A stretch of 64,000 bases of DNA from Tragulus kanchil (lineage: Eukaryota; Chordata; Mammalia; Artiodactyla; Tragulidae). Within the stretch, counting starts at the first letter, position 1. Every line of letters starts with the position of its first letter. The DNA lies in contig JAIOJX010000032.1 in assembly GCA_022376925.1 (NCBI GenBank), forward strand, positions 201,992,939 through 202,056,938, given 5' to 3'. Under the pieces are notes generated by a model. The model saw nothing but the letters and a program-made list of their open reading frames with translations. It was not told where the DNA came from and did no database searches. A program made the translations under genes and the position numbers. This document shows, piece by piece, positions 11,834 to 23,162 of the stretch.

Positions 11834-12101
11834 GTGATCCTTGAATTAGGGTTAATTCTGTGGGGACTTGTTTTGGAAAATGATTTATTTATGAGTGGAT
11901 TATAATGGTCTGAGAATTCTTGGATATGAAGACTTTAGTAATTTTTATACTAGGACTGCCAGAGTATAAAGTTTGTGCCTAGAATATTTTTAGAAAGAAC
12001 AAGTTAGTTAAAACTGCCAGTTGTTTTTTTTTTTAAGATACAAGATAATTTTGATTATATTCCCTCTCGGGTATTGAATTTTTCTTCCCATGATTTTCCA
12101 G

Positions 12102-12183
12102 AGAATGAAGATCTAGAAAACACCAAGATCAGCTCTCTAGCAGCGTCTGCCTCTGATCCAGAGCCCCATTCCTCACCCTACAG
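12102..12183 (+). CDS. TMED8: TMED8 internal coding exon (probably exon 2)
   Basis: This 82-base exon lies between a ttttccag acceptor and a CAG|gtaggg donor. It opens with two bases of a split codon, then reads N-E-D-L-E-N-T-K-I, ends in S-D-P-E-P-H-S-S-P-Y, and leaves two bases (AG) for the next exon. From memory, human TMED8 has a similar Ser/Pro-rich stretch before the GOLD domain. TMED8 is a soluble relative of the p24 family without the usual signal and membrane segments, and its role is poorly known. This part is expected to be disordered. Confidence 0.85.
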
Positions 12184-12338
12184 GTAGGGACCGCAACCAC
12201 TTTGGATATTATGCTTCTCCAGGTTTTATCTTCTGAGATAGTAATTGATGAAAGAGGTAAACAGTGACTCTGAGGGAGAAGACAAGTTGAAGTGAAGAGT
12301 ATGGAGTGTTCTGTCCTTAGTCAATCTTTAAGTGTGTT

Positions 12339-12566
12339 AGGGCTTCCCCAGTGGCTCAGAGGTTAAAAATCCACCTGCAGACACAGCAGACTTGAGGGAG
12401 ACATTGGTTCAGTCCCTGGGCTGGGAAGATACCCTGGAGGAGGCAAGCCTGTTCCAGTATTCTTGCCTGAAAATCCCCATGTACAGAGAAGCCTGGGGGC
12501 TACAATCCATGGTGTCACAAAGAGTCAGACGTGACTGAACCACTAAAACAACAACAAATAAGTGCG
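12339..12566 (+). mobile_element. Bov-tA/Bov-A2-type SINE
   Basis: It starts agggcttccccagtggctcag and passes through gttcagtccctgggctggg. It then enters the Bov-A2 phrases ccagtattcttgcctg, gggggctacaatccatgg and gagtcagacgtgactgaac, ending aaaacaacaacaa. The tail is repeated downstream because duplication 5 begins inside it. Confidence 0.85.
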
Positions 12567-12756
12567 TTTAGGGGCAACGTCAGGTCTACCTCAGGTTATA
12601 AAATCCTCTTTTACTCTCAGAGAATAAAACTGTAACAAATAGTGTAGTGTCTGTGTTTATCCCCTCTGAAAGACCAGGTTCAAATGTAAAAACATTAGAA
12701 ATAGATCCCAAGTGGACTATCAAGAGGATGTGTGTTAGGTTTTTACCCGTGATAGT

Positions 12757-12759
<3 letters not shown>

Positions 12760-12787
<28 letters not shown>

Positions 12788-12799
12788 ACACACACACAA
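12760..12799 (+). repeat. (CA)n microsatellite (second copy about 13842-13875)
   Basis: A CA run with a TA interruption. The duplicated occurrence is 8 bases shorter, so the two differ in repeat number. This fits two alleles or a polymerase/assembly slip. Confidence 0.9.
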
Positions 12800-13133
12800 T
12801 CACACAATCACAGTGCTGGAGGCAGGTTTTCATTGTGTAATTTTCAGATTAAATCATGGTGATGACCTTCAGGCTGTCATTCTTAATTTCCCTCTCCACC
12901 GTCTTATTCACCTGCCATCACTGCTACCAGAGTGTACAGGAAAAGGGAATAGTGGTCCTGAGTCCAGGAATAAGTGGAAGCCGCAAAACATTGTTGAAAT
13001 AATAAATGAAAGCCTGTTCTGAGCTAATGAATATTATAGTCCAGCCGAGTAGCTCGTGGTACAGCCTTGTGCACTAGAATCGCTGGCCTCCATGCCCTGC
13101 CCAAAGTTGACGGCTGGGGGTGGGGAAATGGCA

Positions 13134-13256
13134 ACTTTTTTTTTTTTGGCCATACCACATGGCCTGCGGGATCTTAGTTCCTGGACCAGAGACTGAACCT
13201 TAACTCCCTGCAGTAGAAGCACAGAATCTTAACCACTGGTCCACCAGGGAAGTCCC
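13134..13256 (-). mobile_element. CHR-type SINE head, reverse (second copy 14211-14333)
   Basis: In plus-strand reading: a T-run, ttggccataccacatgg, gggatcttagttcctgg, then cttaaccactggtccacc and agggaagtccc. That is the reverse complement of a tRNA-type SINE head with a short poly-A. The duplicate comes from duplication 5. Confidence 0.8.
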
Positions 13257-14572
13257 CCATGATATTTTTAAAATATTATTTCCTAAGTAGAAATTCTTTC
13301 TAATTACCTTTGTATATGAAATAACCCCCTCCCTAGAATTCAGACAATGGAAGATAATAATGATTAATGTAATTCTAGTATAGTTGTGAATAATAATATG
13401 ATACCCACCTGTTTTTGAATGTCTTTCTGTAATAATGATAATGAAATTATTACTTTTATCAAATATTTGTTTGCTCAGTACTGTACTAGGTGTTTTTCAT
13501 CCATCTGTATTCTTTGGCCTATGTGGGCCTCTCTCATTGCAGAGCACTGGCTCTGGGCACATGCACTCAGCTGCTTTCAGGTAGCCATTCCGGCTGAAAC
13601 CCCCCCGCGTCAGACGTGACTGAACCATTAAAACAACAACAAATAAGTGCGTTTAGGGGCAACGTCAGGTCTACCTCAGGTTATAAAATCCTCTTTTACT
13701 CTCAGAGAATAAAACTGTAACAAATAGTGTAGTGTCTGTGTTTATCTCCTCTGAAAGACCAGGTTCAAATGTAAAAACATTAGAAATAGATCCCAAGTGG
13801 ACTATCAAGAGGATATGTGTTAGGTTTTTACCCGTGATAGTCACACACACACACACATACACACACACACACACAATCACACAATCACAGTGCTGGAGGC
13901 AGGTTTTCATTGTGTAATTTTCAGATTAAATCATGGTGATGACCTTCAGGCTGTCATTCTTAATTTCCCTCTCCACCGTCTTATTCACCTGCCATCACTG
14001 CTACCAGAGTGTACAGGAAAAGGGAATAGTGGTCCTGAGTCCAGGAATAAGTGGAAGCCGCAAAACATTGTTGAAATAATAAATGAAAGCCTGTTCTGAG
14101 CTAATGAATATTATAGTCCAGCCGAGTAGCTCGTGGTACAGCCTTGTGCACTAGAATCGCTGGCCTCCATGCCCTGCCCAAAGTTGACGGCTGGGGGTGG
14201 GGAAATGGCAACTTTTTTTTTTTTGGCCATACCACATGGCCTGCGGGATCTTAGTTCCTGGACCAGAGACTGAACCTTAACTCCCTGCAGTAGAAGCACA
14301 GAATCTTAACCACTGGTCCACCAGGGAAGTCCCCCATGATATTTTTAAAATATTATTTCCTAAGTAGAAATTCTTTCTAATTACCTTTGTATATGAAATA
14401 ACCCCCTCCCTAGAATTCAGACAATGGAAGATAATAATGATTAATGTAATTCTAGTATAGTTGTGAATAATAATATGATACCCACCTGTTTTTGAATGTC
14501 TTTCTGTAATAATGATAATGAAATTATTACTTTTTATCAAATATTTGTTTGCTCAGTACTGTACTAGGTGTT

Positions 14573-14783
14573 TTTCATCCATCTGTATTCTTTGGCCTAT
14601 GTGGGCCTCTCTCATTGCAGAGCACTGGCTCTGGGCACATGCACTCCAGAGCGCTGGCTAGTAATTGGACACACTGGTCTAGCCATTCCGCGGCACATGA
14701 AATCTTCCTGGGCCATGGTTCGAACCAGTGCCCTTTGCACTGCAAGATGGACTCTTTACCCACTGGACCACCAGGGGAGCCCT
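14573..14783 (-). mobile_element. GC-rich SINE, reverse (truncated echo at 13493-13568)
   Basis: The element reads, in plus orientation, ttcatccatctgtattctttgg through gcactggctctgggcacatg to accaccaggggagccc. It belongs to the same subfamily as 1997-2337 but lacks the pyrimidine-rich 3' block, so it is 3'-shortened. The echo at 13493-13568 is the left part carried by copy 1 of duplication 5. Confidence 0.8.
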
Positions 14784-14989
14784 GAAATAAATATTTTTTT
14801 AAGTTGGGGAAGATGAAGCAGTAAATTTAATAGTTTGCCCAAGTTCACAGAGCTTGAGTTTTGTTTGCACTAAAGCTTATTTCATACATAGCAATAGAAG
14901 GGTTCTGAGTTGTGTGCTTACAGCCACTAGGTTATTACATACAAGGATCCTTTTGGAAGGCGTAGTCTCCTCAAGGCGTTGATTAAAAA

Positions 14990-15258
14990 AAAGTGAAAAG
15001 ACTGTCAGTCGCTCAGTTGTGTCCAAATCTTTGCGACCCCATGGACTGTAGCCTGCCAGACTCTCTTGTCCAGGCAAGAATACTGGAGTGAGTTGCCATT
15101 TCCTTCTCCAGGGAATCTTCCCAACCCAGGGATCAAACCTGGGTCTCCTGTACTGCAGAAAGCAGGCAGATTCTTTACCTGGGTCTAACCCAGGGATCGA
15201 ACCTGGCTCTCCCGCCTGCAGTGCAGGCAGATTCTTTACTGTTCTGAGCCACCAGGGG
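14990..15258 (+). mobile_element. Bov-A2 SINE with doubled tail
   Basis: Classic Bov-A2 phrases are present: gtcagtcgctcagttgtgtc, tttgcgaccccatggactgt, gcaagaatactggagtgag and gatcaaacctgggtctcctg. The terminal segment (caaacctgggtctcc..gcagattcttta) is followed by a second version (cgaacctggctctcc..gcagattcttta). The A2 monomer tail has therefore been duplicated. Confidence 0.88.
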
Positions 15259-15984
15259 AAGAGAGAGTTCATTTCTCATCAAATCCCCTGAGGAGAATGT
15301 CCTCTGTCCTTTCATTTTCCCGCTACCACCTTTGTTCTGCATATGTTGATTTGTAGGATCTTTGGGGAATGGCTTTTGGTACAGAAGTGGTTTTTTCCTC
15401 TTCGGAGTAAATAAATTATTTTGAGTGAAGAATATAGAATATTCTTAGAAAAAACAAGGAGATAAAATTGTCAAATTTTGTTTCCAAAATCTAGTGTGTG
15501 AAGAAAAAAAATCTAGCAAGTATGACACCTGAAATCTGGTGTTTGTGTTGTATAGTTTAGAAATGGAAATGAAATGACTCTGTCTTTTCTAGTGAGGCTG
15601 GCCTGGCTCTCCTTCCCTTTTGGATGGCCCCCCTGGTCTGGGTTAGCATAAACCAGAAAGCTTACAGTGGGTGTTTTTCCTTTACATGGTTTATCATCAG
15701 CATCAAGTGATTTGCAATTTATTTTCCCCAAAATATCCTTCACTAATTTTTCAGAGCATAAAATGCTAATGTGAATTTTAAACTTATGTAGCTGTTGCAT
15801 GTCCTGTTTAAAAATTTTTTTTTAAATAAGCAGAACCATATTTGTGCAAAGTAGCATGCACAAAAGCAGAAAAGAGACCACAATGTAGATGCTGTACACA
15901 GGAAGGTCGGGCTGATGGTCAGATTAACTGCTGTGTATTCACATTCCGAATAGTCCTCTTTTATTCCCAAACAAAAGTTAACTT

Positions 15985-16135
15985 ATTTATTTAATCATTC
16001 AGCAGATATTTGTTGAGATCCTGCTATTACCTGGCAGTGTTCTAGGCACTAAAGCTACCACAAATGAACCTACAGTCCAAATCCCTGGTCTCGTGAAGCT
16101 TATATTCTAGTTGGGGAGGCAGATGGATAAAGAGT
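15985..16135 (+). mobile_element. L2-like old LINE fragment
   Basis: The phrase series cattcagcagatatttgttgag, ggcagtgttctaggcacta and ctcgtgaagcttatattctag, then ggggaggcagatgg, is typical of the common old L2-type 3' sequence in mammals. Family assignment is from memory and not tested. Confidence 0.5.
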
Positions 16136-16814
16136 ATACATTATTTCATAGAATCTAAGTTGTCATCAACTGTAAGATGTACTGTTATTTTATATGCCAC
16201 CAAGAAAGGAAAGAATGCCTAAGATAGGCTAGTAAGAGATGCCCCCAACATGAAACTGGGATCCCCAAACCCTGCCCCTTGAGTGAGAAGAGCAAGGAAG
16301 ATCATTCCACACAGAAAAGGACCGCGGGGCAACTTGAATGTCTCAACCTTGGCATTGCATGAGGGGAGGAAAAAAGACCTCCCCTGAGAGTATGAACCAA
16401 AATTCACTCTGCCAGTGTGGTCTAAACAAAACTCTTACACATAGTTTAATTCAAGTCACCTCAGTTGGTAGCATTCCCAAGCCCTGGCAGAAGCAAATGC
16501 AAATCCCCTGAGGAAGGATTCCGAGTCATTCCAGGCAGTTTTAAGACACCACCAGTTTTCAGGACATCCTGTATTTCAGTTTTATTAAAATCTGAAAGCA
16601 AATATGTGTTTTGCAATCAACAGAATAATATGCCAGGCAGGCATAAGTGCAGTGAAGAAAAATAAAGCAGGTTGAAGGGTGTCAAGAGTAATGGGCCAGG
16701 GAGAGAAAACATCCCCAAAGATGATGGACGAGCAGAAACGTGAAGGAAGGAAGCAAGGGAAGAAGGGAGGGAGGAAGGACGCCCTAACTGGCAGAGGAGT
16801 ATTCTATCCTGAGG

Positions 16815-16990
16815 CCATGTTGTTTAGTCCCTAAGTCGTGTCTGATTCTTTGCGACCCCATGGACTGTCGTCTGCCAGGCTCCTCTGTCCATGGTATTCT
16901 TCAGGCAAGTGGTTGCCATTTCCTTCACCAGAGGATCTTCCTGACCCAGGGATCAAACCCAGGTCTCCCACATTAGTAGGTGGTGGCTAT
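16815..16990 (+). mobile_element. Bov-A2-type SINE
   Basis: Recognised by catgttgtttagtccctaag, gtctgattctttgcgacccc, tctgccaggctcctctgtcc and gatcaaacccaggtctccc. The end is truncated. It is moderately diverged. Confidence 0.8.
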
Positions 16991-18263
16991 AGCATACCCC
17001 AGTCCCTCCAGTGGGGCAGGGCTGAGGTGTTTGAGGACTCAGAGAGTCAAGAGGCCATTGTGACTGGAATGGGCTGGGCAAGGCAAGGGGAGGTCATTCT
17101 AGATGAGGTCAGAGTGCAGAGGGCCTTAGGCTTCCACGGGACAGCCTTGGCTGCAGACGTGCAGAGGGAAAAGACCCCGTCCCTGCCTTTGAGCTCGCCT
17201 CCCGATAGTGGAGGCAGTTGATAAGCAGTGTCAGGGAACCAAAATGGACTCTGATTTCCGGGTTTAAGAGAATAAAATAGACTCACAGCCTAGGCCAATT
17301 TGCACTTGGCACAGGATAATAAACCACAGCTCTGATTTTCATAGTAATCGCCGCATGTTTGTTCTGAGGTAAATTGGAATGACTTTGATATTCCAAACGA
17401 TGGCCCTGTTTTATCTGAAGAGCTAATTTATAAGCTAGGAGTGACTTTTCTTGTTTATGTTAAAAAAGAAAGAAAGAAGAAAAGAAACTAATGCACTCCA
17501 GAATAAACCCTCTGTTTCCCCTTGCAGTTTATACTGCTGCTTTGCAGTCATTCACTCAGTCTTTCTGAGGAAATGGACAAGCAGCAGTTCTCAAAAGTTT
17601 ACACTTTCAGAAATCACTGAGGACCTCAAAGAATTTTTGTTTATATGAATTATTATCGAAGTTTACTAGAAATTAAGCCTAGAAAGTTTAAAAAGTTATT
17701 CATTAATTTTAAATAACAATAAGGAACTCATTACATGTTAATAACAAATGTCTCTAATGAAAAACAGCTGCTTTCCAAAGAAAAATAATTTAGTGAGAAG
17801 AGAGACGTTGTAAATCTCTTTAATGTCTGTCTTAACAAAAGACAGTTGGATTCTCAGATCTGCTTCTGCATTCATTCTGTTGTGATGTTATGTCAGGTAC
17901 TGTCTGGAAAGCTCCTAAACAGATGAAAAAGGCAGACAATATTTTAGAATTATTATAGAAAGGTTTTGACTTCACAGACTGCCCCGAAAGAGTCTTATGG
18001 ATGCCAGGGGTCCCTGAACGATGCTTTGATAACTTCTTCTCTAAAGAATCCATACCACCTTTGTTGGCAACAGGTTTTCAAGAGGCTTGGGTGTTGCGCT
18101 ACAGCTCTGGCACTTAACTCACTTTCTGGTCTTGCCAAAGCCAGAAGAAATGGACAAGAGAATAGGTTATTCCCTTGCTTCTTTAAAATTAACTATGTAA
18201 TAGCTGTATTTGAAGTCATTGGGATAGTAGATTCATATGCTTAAAAAAAGAAAAAAACAAGCG

Positions 18264-18625
18264 GACTTCCCAGGTGGCTCAGTGGTAAAGAATCCAAGTG
18301 CCAATGAAGGAGACGCGGGTTTGATCCCTGATCCGGGAAGATTCCACATGCTGTGGACCAGCTAAGCCCCTGTGTCCCAGCAACTGAGCCTGCGCTCTCT
18401 ATCCCGGGAGCCCATATGCTCTGAGCACTGAGCCCATATGCTGCAACTACTGCAGCCTTTGCACCTTAAAGCCCGTGCTGTACCACAAGAGAAGCCACCA
18501 CAGTGAGAAGCCCACTGACCGCAACTAGAGGGTAGCCCCTGCTCTCCACAACACAGCCCCTAGGTGGGCTTGAGAAAAACCCACACAGCAACAGAGACCC
18601 AGCACAGCCAAAAATAAATCTTAAA
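18264..18625 (+). mobile_element. CHR/Bov-tA-type SINE, long form
   Basis: It begins gacttcccaggtggctcag, contains ggtttgatccctgatccgg and ccacatgctgtggaccagc, and ends cagcacagccaaaaataaat. A short segment near 18410-18440 (gagcccatatgct) is repeated internally. Confidence 0.82.
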
Positions 18626-19198
18626 AAGAAGTATAAAAGATCCTACATTTTTTTTAAAAGAGGGAAAGAGTGGTTGCCTTGTTTTATTGCCCAGAGAACT
18701 GGGCGTGCTCTGAGTATTGGTGATAGCGTGTGAATGGAAGTGCTGAACGCTCCTGGGATAGCATAGGGCTTGTTAATCAGTCTGGACTTGCTTTGTTTTG
18801 TGATCCATTTCTGGCTTAGTCAGGGCTTCCTCCCTTTGCTTCTAGCAGCAACTCTCTATGTAGAACAGAACTGGGATTCCAGCCCTTCTTTTGTTGAAAT
18901 TCTGTGTGGAGTAAATGGCACGAGTCCCACATTGGGAAGTAGAAACCAGAGCTGCGGTCCATCTCAGACAACTGAGCTGTGTATCTGCTATGGTTCTCAG
19001 AACCTGGGACCTGGCGTTATCAGTCCTGGGTCCTCACATGTTGTCACTGCTTCACTGTGGGCCATTTCAGCCCAGGGCAGCTGAAACGATAGTGGACCTA
19101 AATGCCAGAGGAAGCAGGGGTTGGGGGTCCCCTTTGAAGGTTTTTCTCCTTTCTGAGTTTCTCCAGGACTGTTGCGCCTTTTGGAAGAGTCCTTGAGG

Positions 19199-19305
19199 GG
19201 AATTCCTTGGCAGTCCAGTGGTTAGTTCTTCATGCTCTCACGGCCAAGGACCTGGGTTCAGTCTCTGGTGGGAGAACTAAGATCCCACAAGGCACATAGC
19301 TTGCC
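19199..19305 (+). mobile_element. tRNA-type SINE fragment just upstream of a TMED8 exon
   Basis: It reads gggaattccttggcagtcc, gggttcagtctctggtggg and agaactaagatcccacaagg. It ends about 50 bases before the exon acceptor at 19353-19354, so the insertion has come close to the branch-point region. Confidence 0.75.
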
Positions 19306-19354
19306 CGCTCCAGAAAAGGAGTCCATGAATTCACATGCTGTCTTCCTTTGGGAG

Positions 19355-19484
19355 GTCACAGATGGTGTCTCCAGTGACGGAGGATGCCACAGAAGATCCA
19401 CGGAAGGCAGCTGGTGCCGTGGAGGCTCAGACCTCCGTAGACCAGGAATTGTTGTCTGCAGACCAGACCCAGATCCTCAGCAAG
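19355..19484 (+). CDS. TMED8: TMED8 internal coding exon
   Basis: This 130-base exon follows a pyrimidine-rich acceptor ending ctttgggag and ends AGCAAG|gtaggg. The first base completes the codon left by the exon at 12183 (AG+G, Arg). The reading is then S-Q-M-V-S-P-V-T-E-D, later S-V-D-Q-E-L-L-S-A-D-Q-T-Q-I-L-S-K, ending in phase 0. A second acceptor-like cacag at 19357-19361 would break the frame, which decides the start. The exon encodes part of the acidic linker before the GOLD domain. Confidence 0.85.
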
Positions 19485-21694
19485 GTAGGGAACTCTTTCC
19501 TACTCTCTCCCTAAAAAGCATAAGCTTAGATGCGTTTGGCTGGGTTGGAATTAGAAAGCACTGTCATCTCATGTGTGCCTCCTCCCAAGGGCCCGTGGCT
19601 TTACTAGCACCCAGTAAGCATCTATACCAAAAATGAAGGGTTGTAATGAAGGTGCACATGTTGTCTAGAATCCTCTAAATCTGAGGAGGCTTTAACCATC
19701 AGATTATGTATCAGTCTCAGTTTTCGTGTGGCAGATCTACTTGGGATTTATGGTGACTATTCCATAGAAGTGGTACCAATAGCAGTGGTCTCCCTGACAT
19801 GGAGAGAAGGATTGTTTGTATCATTAGTAACATATGCATTGTATGTAATGTATACATATATACAGAATACATTATGTACAATGTATACATATTAATATCT
19901 TCAGAATAGCAAATGATGTTGGTGTCAGTAAAGACAGTCTAAGCATTATAATTACATTTGTATAATGCTTCATAGCTTACAAGGCATTTTTATCCACAAC
20001 ATTTCGTTTATTCCTGACAACAACCCTGTGAGCTAGATATTAATATGTCCCCATTTTACAGATGAGAAAACTAAGGTTAAGAGCTGTTAGTGACTTTACT
20101 AAGTTTACACAGCTAATAAGTTGAAAACTGAGCCTTTTGTTTAACCTTCTGGAAAACGAAGGACTCATTAAAACAAGTTAGTCAAAGTCTGATTTACCTC
20201 ATTTAATAGCAGTGGTAAGAGCTGAAGGACTTACTCTTCAGAAACAAATATTATGAGAATGTAATCTGGGAGGATTACAGCATTCATTCATTTACTTATT
20301 TACTGCAAATATAATTCCGATTCCTTGACTGGACCACTGTCTCGCTGATGCATTCTTCGGTGTTAGCAGCAGGTGTACATTTTTTCTTGAGTTGCCTGCC
20401 ACCTGCTTGGAGAAGGGGCAGGAGATTAAGGCACAGTGGCATGAAACAGGGGTATGCTCGTCGGAGTGGTTCGAAGCGAAACCCACTAGGGCGAGGCTGC
20501 AGGCGCCTGCTGTGGGTCAGTGAGGGCTGTATCGAGTGACAGTTGCACTGTTCCATGCAAGTTAGATGTCTGGCAGCAGGTATAAGCAGGTAGGGAACTC
20601 TTTCCTACTCTCTCCCTAAAAAGCATAAGCTTAGATGCGTTTGGCTGGGTTGGAATTAGAAAGCACTGGCATCTCATGTGTGCCTCCTCCCAAGGGCCCG
20701 TGGCTTTACTAGCACCCAGTAAGCATCTATACCAAAAATGAAGGGTTGTAATGAAGGTGCACATGTTGTCTAGAATCCTCTAAATCTGAGGAGGCTTTAA
20801 CCATCAGATTATGTATCAGTCTCAGTTTTCGTGTGGCAGATCTACTTGGGATTTATGGTGACTATTCCATAGAAGTGGTACCAATAGCAGTGGTCTCCCT
20901 GACATGGAGAGAAGGATTGTTTGTATCATTAGTAACATATGCATTGTATGTAATGTATACATATATACAGAATACATTATGTACAATGTATACATATTAA
21001 TATCTTCAGAATAGCAAATGATGTTGGTGTCAGTAAAGACAGTCTAAGCATTATAATTACATTTGTATAATGCTTCATAGCTTACAAGGCATTTTTATCC
21101 ACAACACTTCGTTTATTCCTGACAACAACCCTGTGAGCTAGATATTAATATGTCCCCATTTTACAGATGAGACAACTTAGGTTAAGAGCTGTTAGTGACT
21201 TTATTAAGTCTACACAGCTAATAAGTTGAAAACTGAGCCTTTTGTTTAACCTTCTGGAAAACGAAGGACTCATTAAAACAAGTTAGTCAAAGTCTGATTT
21301 ACCTCATTTAATAGCGGTGGTAAGAGCTGAAGGACTTACTCTTCAGAAACAAATATTATGAGAATGTAATCTGGGAGGATTACAGCATTCATTCATTTAC
21401 TTATTTACTGCAAATATAATTCCGATTCCTTGACTGGACCACTGTCTCGCTGATGCATTCTTCGGTGTTAGCAGCAGGTGTACATTTTTTCTTGAGTTGC
21501 CTGCCACCTGCTTGGAGAAGGGGCAGGAGATTAAGGCACAATGGCATGAAACAGGGGAATGCTCGTCTGAGTGGTTTGAAGCGAAACCCACTAGGGCGAG
21601 GCTGCAGGCTCCTGCTGTGGGTCAGTGAGGGCTGTATCGAGTGACATTTGCACTGTTCCATGCAAGTTAGATGTCTGGCAGCAGGTATAAGCAG
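19485..21694 (+). repeat. Tandem duplication 6 (offset 1105 bp)
   Basis: Copy 1 (19485-20589) and copy 2 (20590-21694) abut exactly at a shared gcag|gtagggaactc-type junction. Copy 1 begins at the first base of a TMED8 intron, immediately after the exon's last base, so the donor-like sequence gtaggg occurs twice but the exon does not. There are a few base changes, for example ggtatgctcgtcgg versus ggaatgctcgtctg. Confidence 0.93.
20003..20130 (-). mobile_element. MIR element, reverse (second copy 21108-21235)
   Basis: The plus strand reads ccctgtgagctagatatta, tgtccccattttacagatga and agctgttagtgacttt, then cacagctaataagttg. This is the reverse complement of the MIR core and 3' part. The second occurrence comes from duplication 6. 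Confidence 0.8.
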
Positions 21695-22293
21695 GTATAC
21701 TGTTTAAATGCAAATTCTGGGGCTGATCTAAGGTGAGATTGTGATTATTTATAGAACATTGTTGGTAGATGAGACGGGCTATACAGGGTGAGACATCCAA
21801 GGGCGCCATGGGACAAAGAGGGCCGGAGAGTGGGAGCCAGAGTCTCTCTCTGCAATATTTGGTGGCTGGTTGACAGTGATCTGGATGGAAGTTGCAGCTG
21901 GAGGACGTGCAGCTGAGTGAAGGCCCAGATGCAGAAGCTGTCCTGAGAGGCGCCTTGGGGAGGGACTGTGCCGGCACAGCCCAGAAACACCGTCGACGGG
22001 AAAGTCAGTCGCAAACTCTGAGGATACTTGTGGGCCAGGTTTTTATGAAGAGTCTAAAGTGGGAAAGGAGCAAAACGCTGGAGAGAACATGAAAGAAGCT
22101 ATAAACTAGGGAGCATGTTGGGTCAGTGGATTTATAACAGCCTGCGGCCAGAGGAGAGAGAAGGAACTAGCACTCAAGACTGTGGGTTGGGAGAGTGGAG
22201 GTAATAATAATAAGGCAGGGCCGGCAGCCTTCAGTTGGAAAGAGGCTATAGGAGTCTGCCTTCAAATACCTTGCATAAAATTCTTTTATGCAG

Positions 22294-22420
22294 ATGTCCA
22301 AGTACCACGGCCCACAGAGGTCCGGGGACATGGTCATGATCCAGTCTGAGCACACAGGAGCTATAGACGTTCTCTCAGCTGATCTGGAATCTGCAGACCT
22401 TCTAGGGGACCACAGGAGAG
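22294..22420 (+). CDS. TMED8: TMED8 internal coding exon
   Basis: This 127-base exon lies between ttcttttatgcag and AGGAGAG|gtgaga. It starts in phase 0 with M-S-K-Y-H-G-P-Q-R-S-G-D and reads through H-T-G-A-I-D-V-L-S-A-D-L-E-S-A-D-L-L-G-D-H-R-R, leaving one base (G). From memory this matches a well-conserved block of mammalian TMED8. Its phases join the flanking exons exactly, which confirms the gene model. Confidence 0.9.
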
Positions 22421-22613
22421 GTGAGACCTTTGGGAGCGTGGAAGATGTTTTTACTTTGTCCCCAGTAGGTCCTTAAAGAAGGGCAGGCATATAGGTAGAA
22501 GCAAAGGAAGAAGAAAGCAAAGGAACAAGAAAGGAAGGAGAAAGCATAAGAATACATGGATGATTATATGACAACGAGAGGAGAAACAAGCAATGTCTGA
22601 ATATTGCTTTCTG

Positions 22614-22639
22614 AATATATATATATATATATATATATA
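22614..22639 (+). repeat. (TA)n microsatellite
   Basis: About 13 TA units lie in the short intron between the two TMED8 exons at 22.4 and 22.9 kb. A purine-rich tract (22498-22545, aagg/aaag motifs) lies just upstream. Confidence 0.9.
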
Positions 22640-22856
22640 GTAAAGCTTAAAAAAGACCTGTTTCTTGAACCTAGCAGCTGACCCACCTCAGGGCAGTGCT
22701 TCTCCTTCCTTGTGAAAGGAAGTCAGGGAAGCTGGCAGGAAGAATATCTTTGCCTATGACAACCCCCACCCCCAACCACCACCTAAGCAAAACGCCAGGT
22801 GTGGCAGTGTTTCCTCAGGGTTTCTTTCTCAGTGGTTAGCAAGCCTGTCCTTTCAG

Positions 22857-23162
22857 TGTCGCCGCCTCTGATGGCTCCTCCGTGCATCTGGACCTTTGCC
22901 AAGATGAAGGAGTTCAAAAGCAAGCTGGGCAAAGAGAAGAACGGCCGTCTGGTGGTGAAGCGTGGGGAGGTGGTGACCATCCGGGTACCCACCCACCCCG
23001 AGGGGAAACGCGTCTGCTGGGAGTTTGCCACTGACGACTATGACATCGGCTTTGGAGTTTACTTCGACTGGACCCCAGTGACCAGCACGGACATCACAGT
23101 GCAAGTCAGCGATTCCAGTGAGGATGAGGATGAAGACGAGGATGAAGACGAGGAGCTCGAAG
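22857..23162 (+). CDS. TMED8: TMED8 exon: first half of GOLD domain and acidic tract
   Basis: This 306-base exon lies between cctgtcctttcag and GAAG|gtaaac. Joined to the preceding exon's last G it reads V-S-P-P-L-M-A-P-P-C-I-W-T-F-A-K, then K-L-G-K-E-K-N-G-R-L-V-V-K-R-G-E and G-K-R-V-C-W-E-F-A-T-D-D-Y-D-I-G-F-G-V-Y-F-D-W. This is the start of the GOLD beta-sandwich of TMED8. The end is a Glu/Asp run of about 14 acidic residues (23118-23161) from GAG/GAT/GAC codons. Reading further upstream to cag at 22830 stays open for a while but breaks the splice phase. Confidence 0.93.

Larger units (their letters stand above)
1..12101 (+). other. TMED8: TMED8 upstream intron (partial), repeat-rich
   Basis: No coding exon is recognisable before 12102. 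The first exon found downstream starts in the middle of a codon, so an upstream exon must exist, and I infer that this stretch is intron 1 of TMED8. It holds three tandem ~1.1 kb duplications, one more starting at 9631, several SINEs, L1 remnants at about 2830-4170, a CA repeat and a MIR. The stretches 7202-7767 and 11850-12101 show nothing I can name. Assignment as intron 1 is inference, resting on the reading phase and on human TMED8 length. Confidence 0.6.
12524..14646 (+). repeat. Tandem duplication 5 (offset 1085 to 1077 bp)
   Basis: Copy 1 (about 12524-13568) and copy 2 (about 13609-14646) are joined by about 40 bases of filler ending in a C-run. The offset drops by 8 bases across the CA microsatellite, as expected for allele length differences or sequencing slippage. 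Copy 1 starts inside the Bov-A2 tail and breaks off inside a GC-rich SINE that is complete only in copy 2. Confidence 0.92.
12184..19354 (+). other. TMED8: TMED8 intron
   Basis: This intron runs between two phase-matched exons. It contains duplication 5, Bov-A2/Bov-tA and CHR-type SINEs, an L2-like fragment and purine-rich tracts (16739-16785). The stretches 15270-15980, 16140-16810 and 17000-18260 hold nothing I can recognise beyond A/T-rich unique sequence. Confidence 0.8.
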
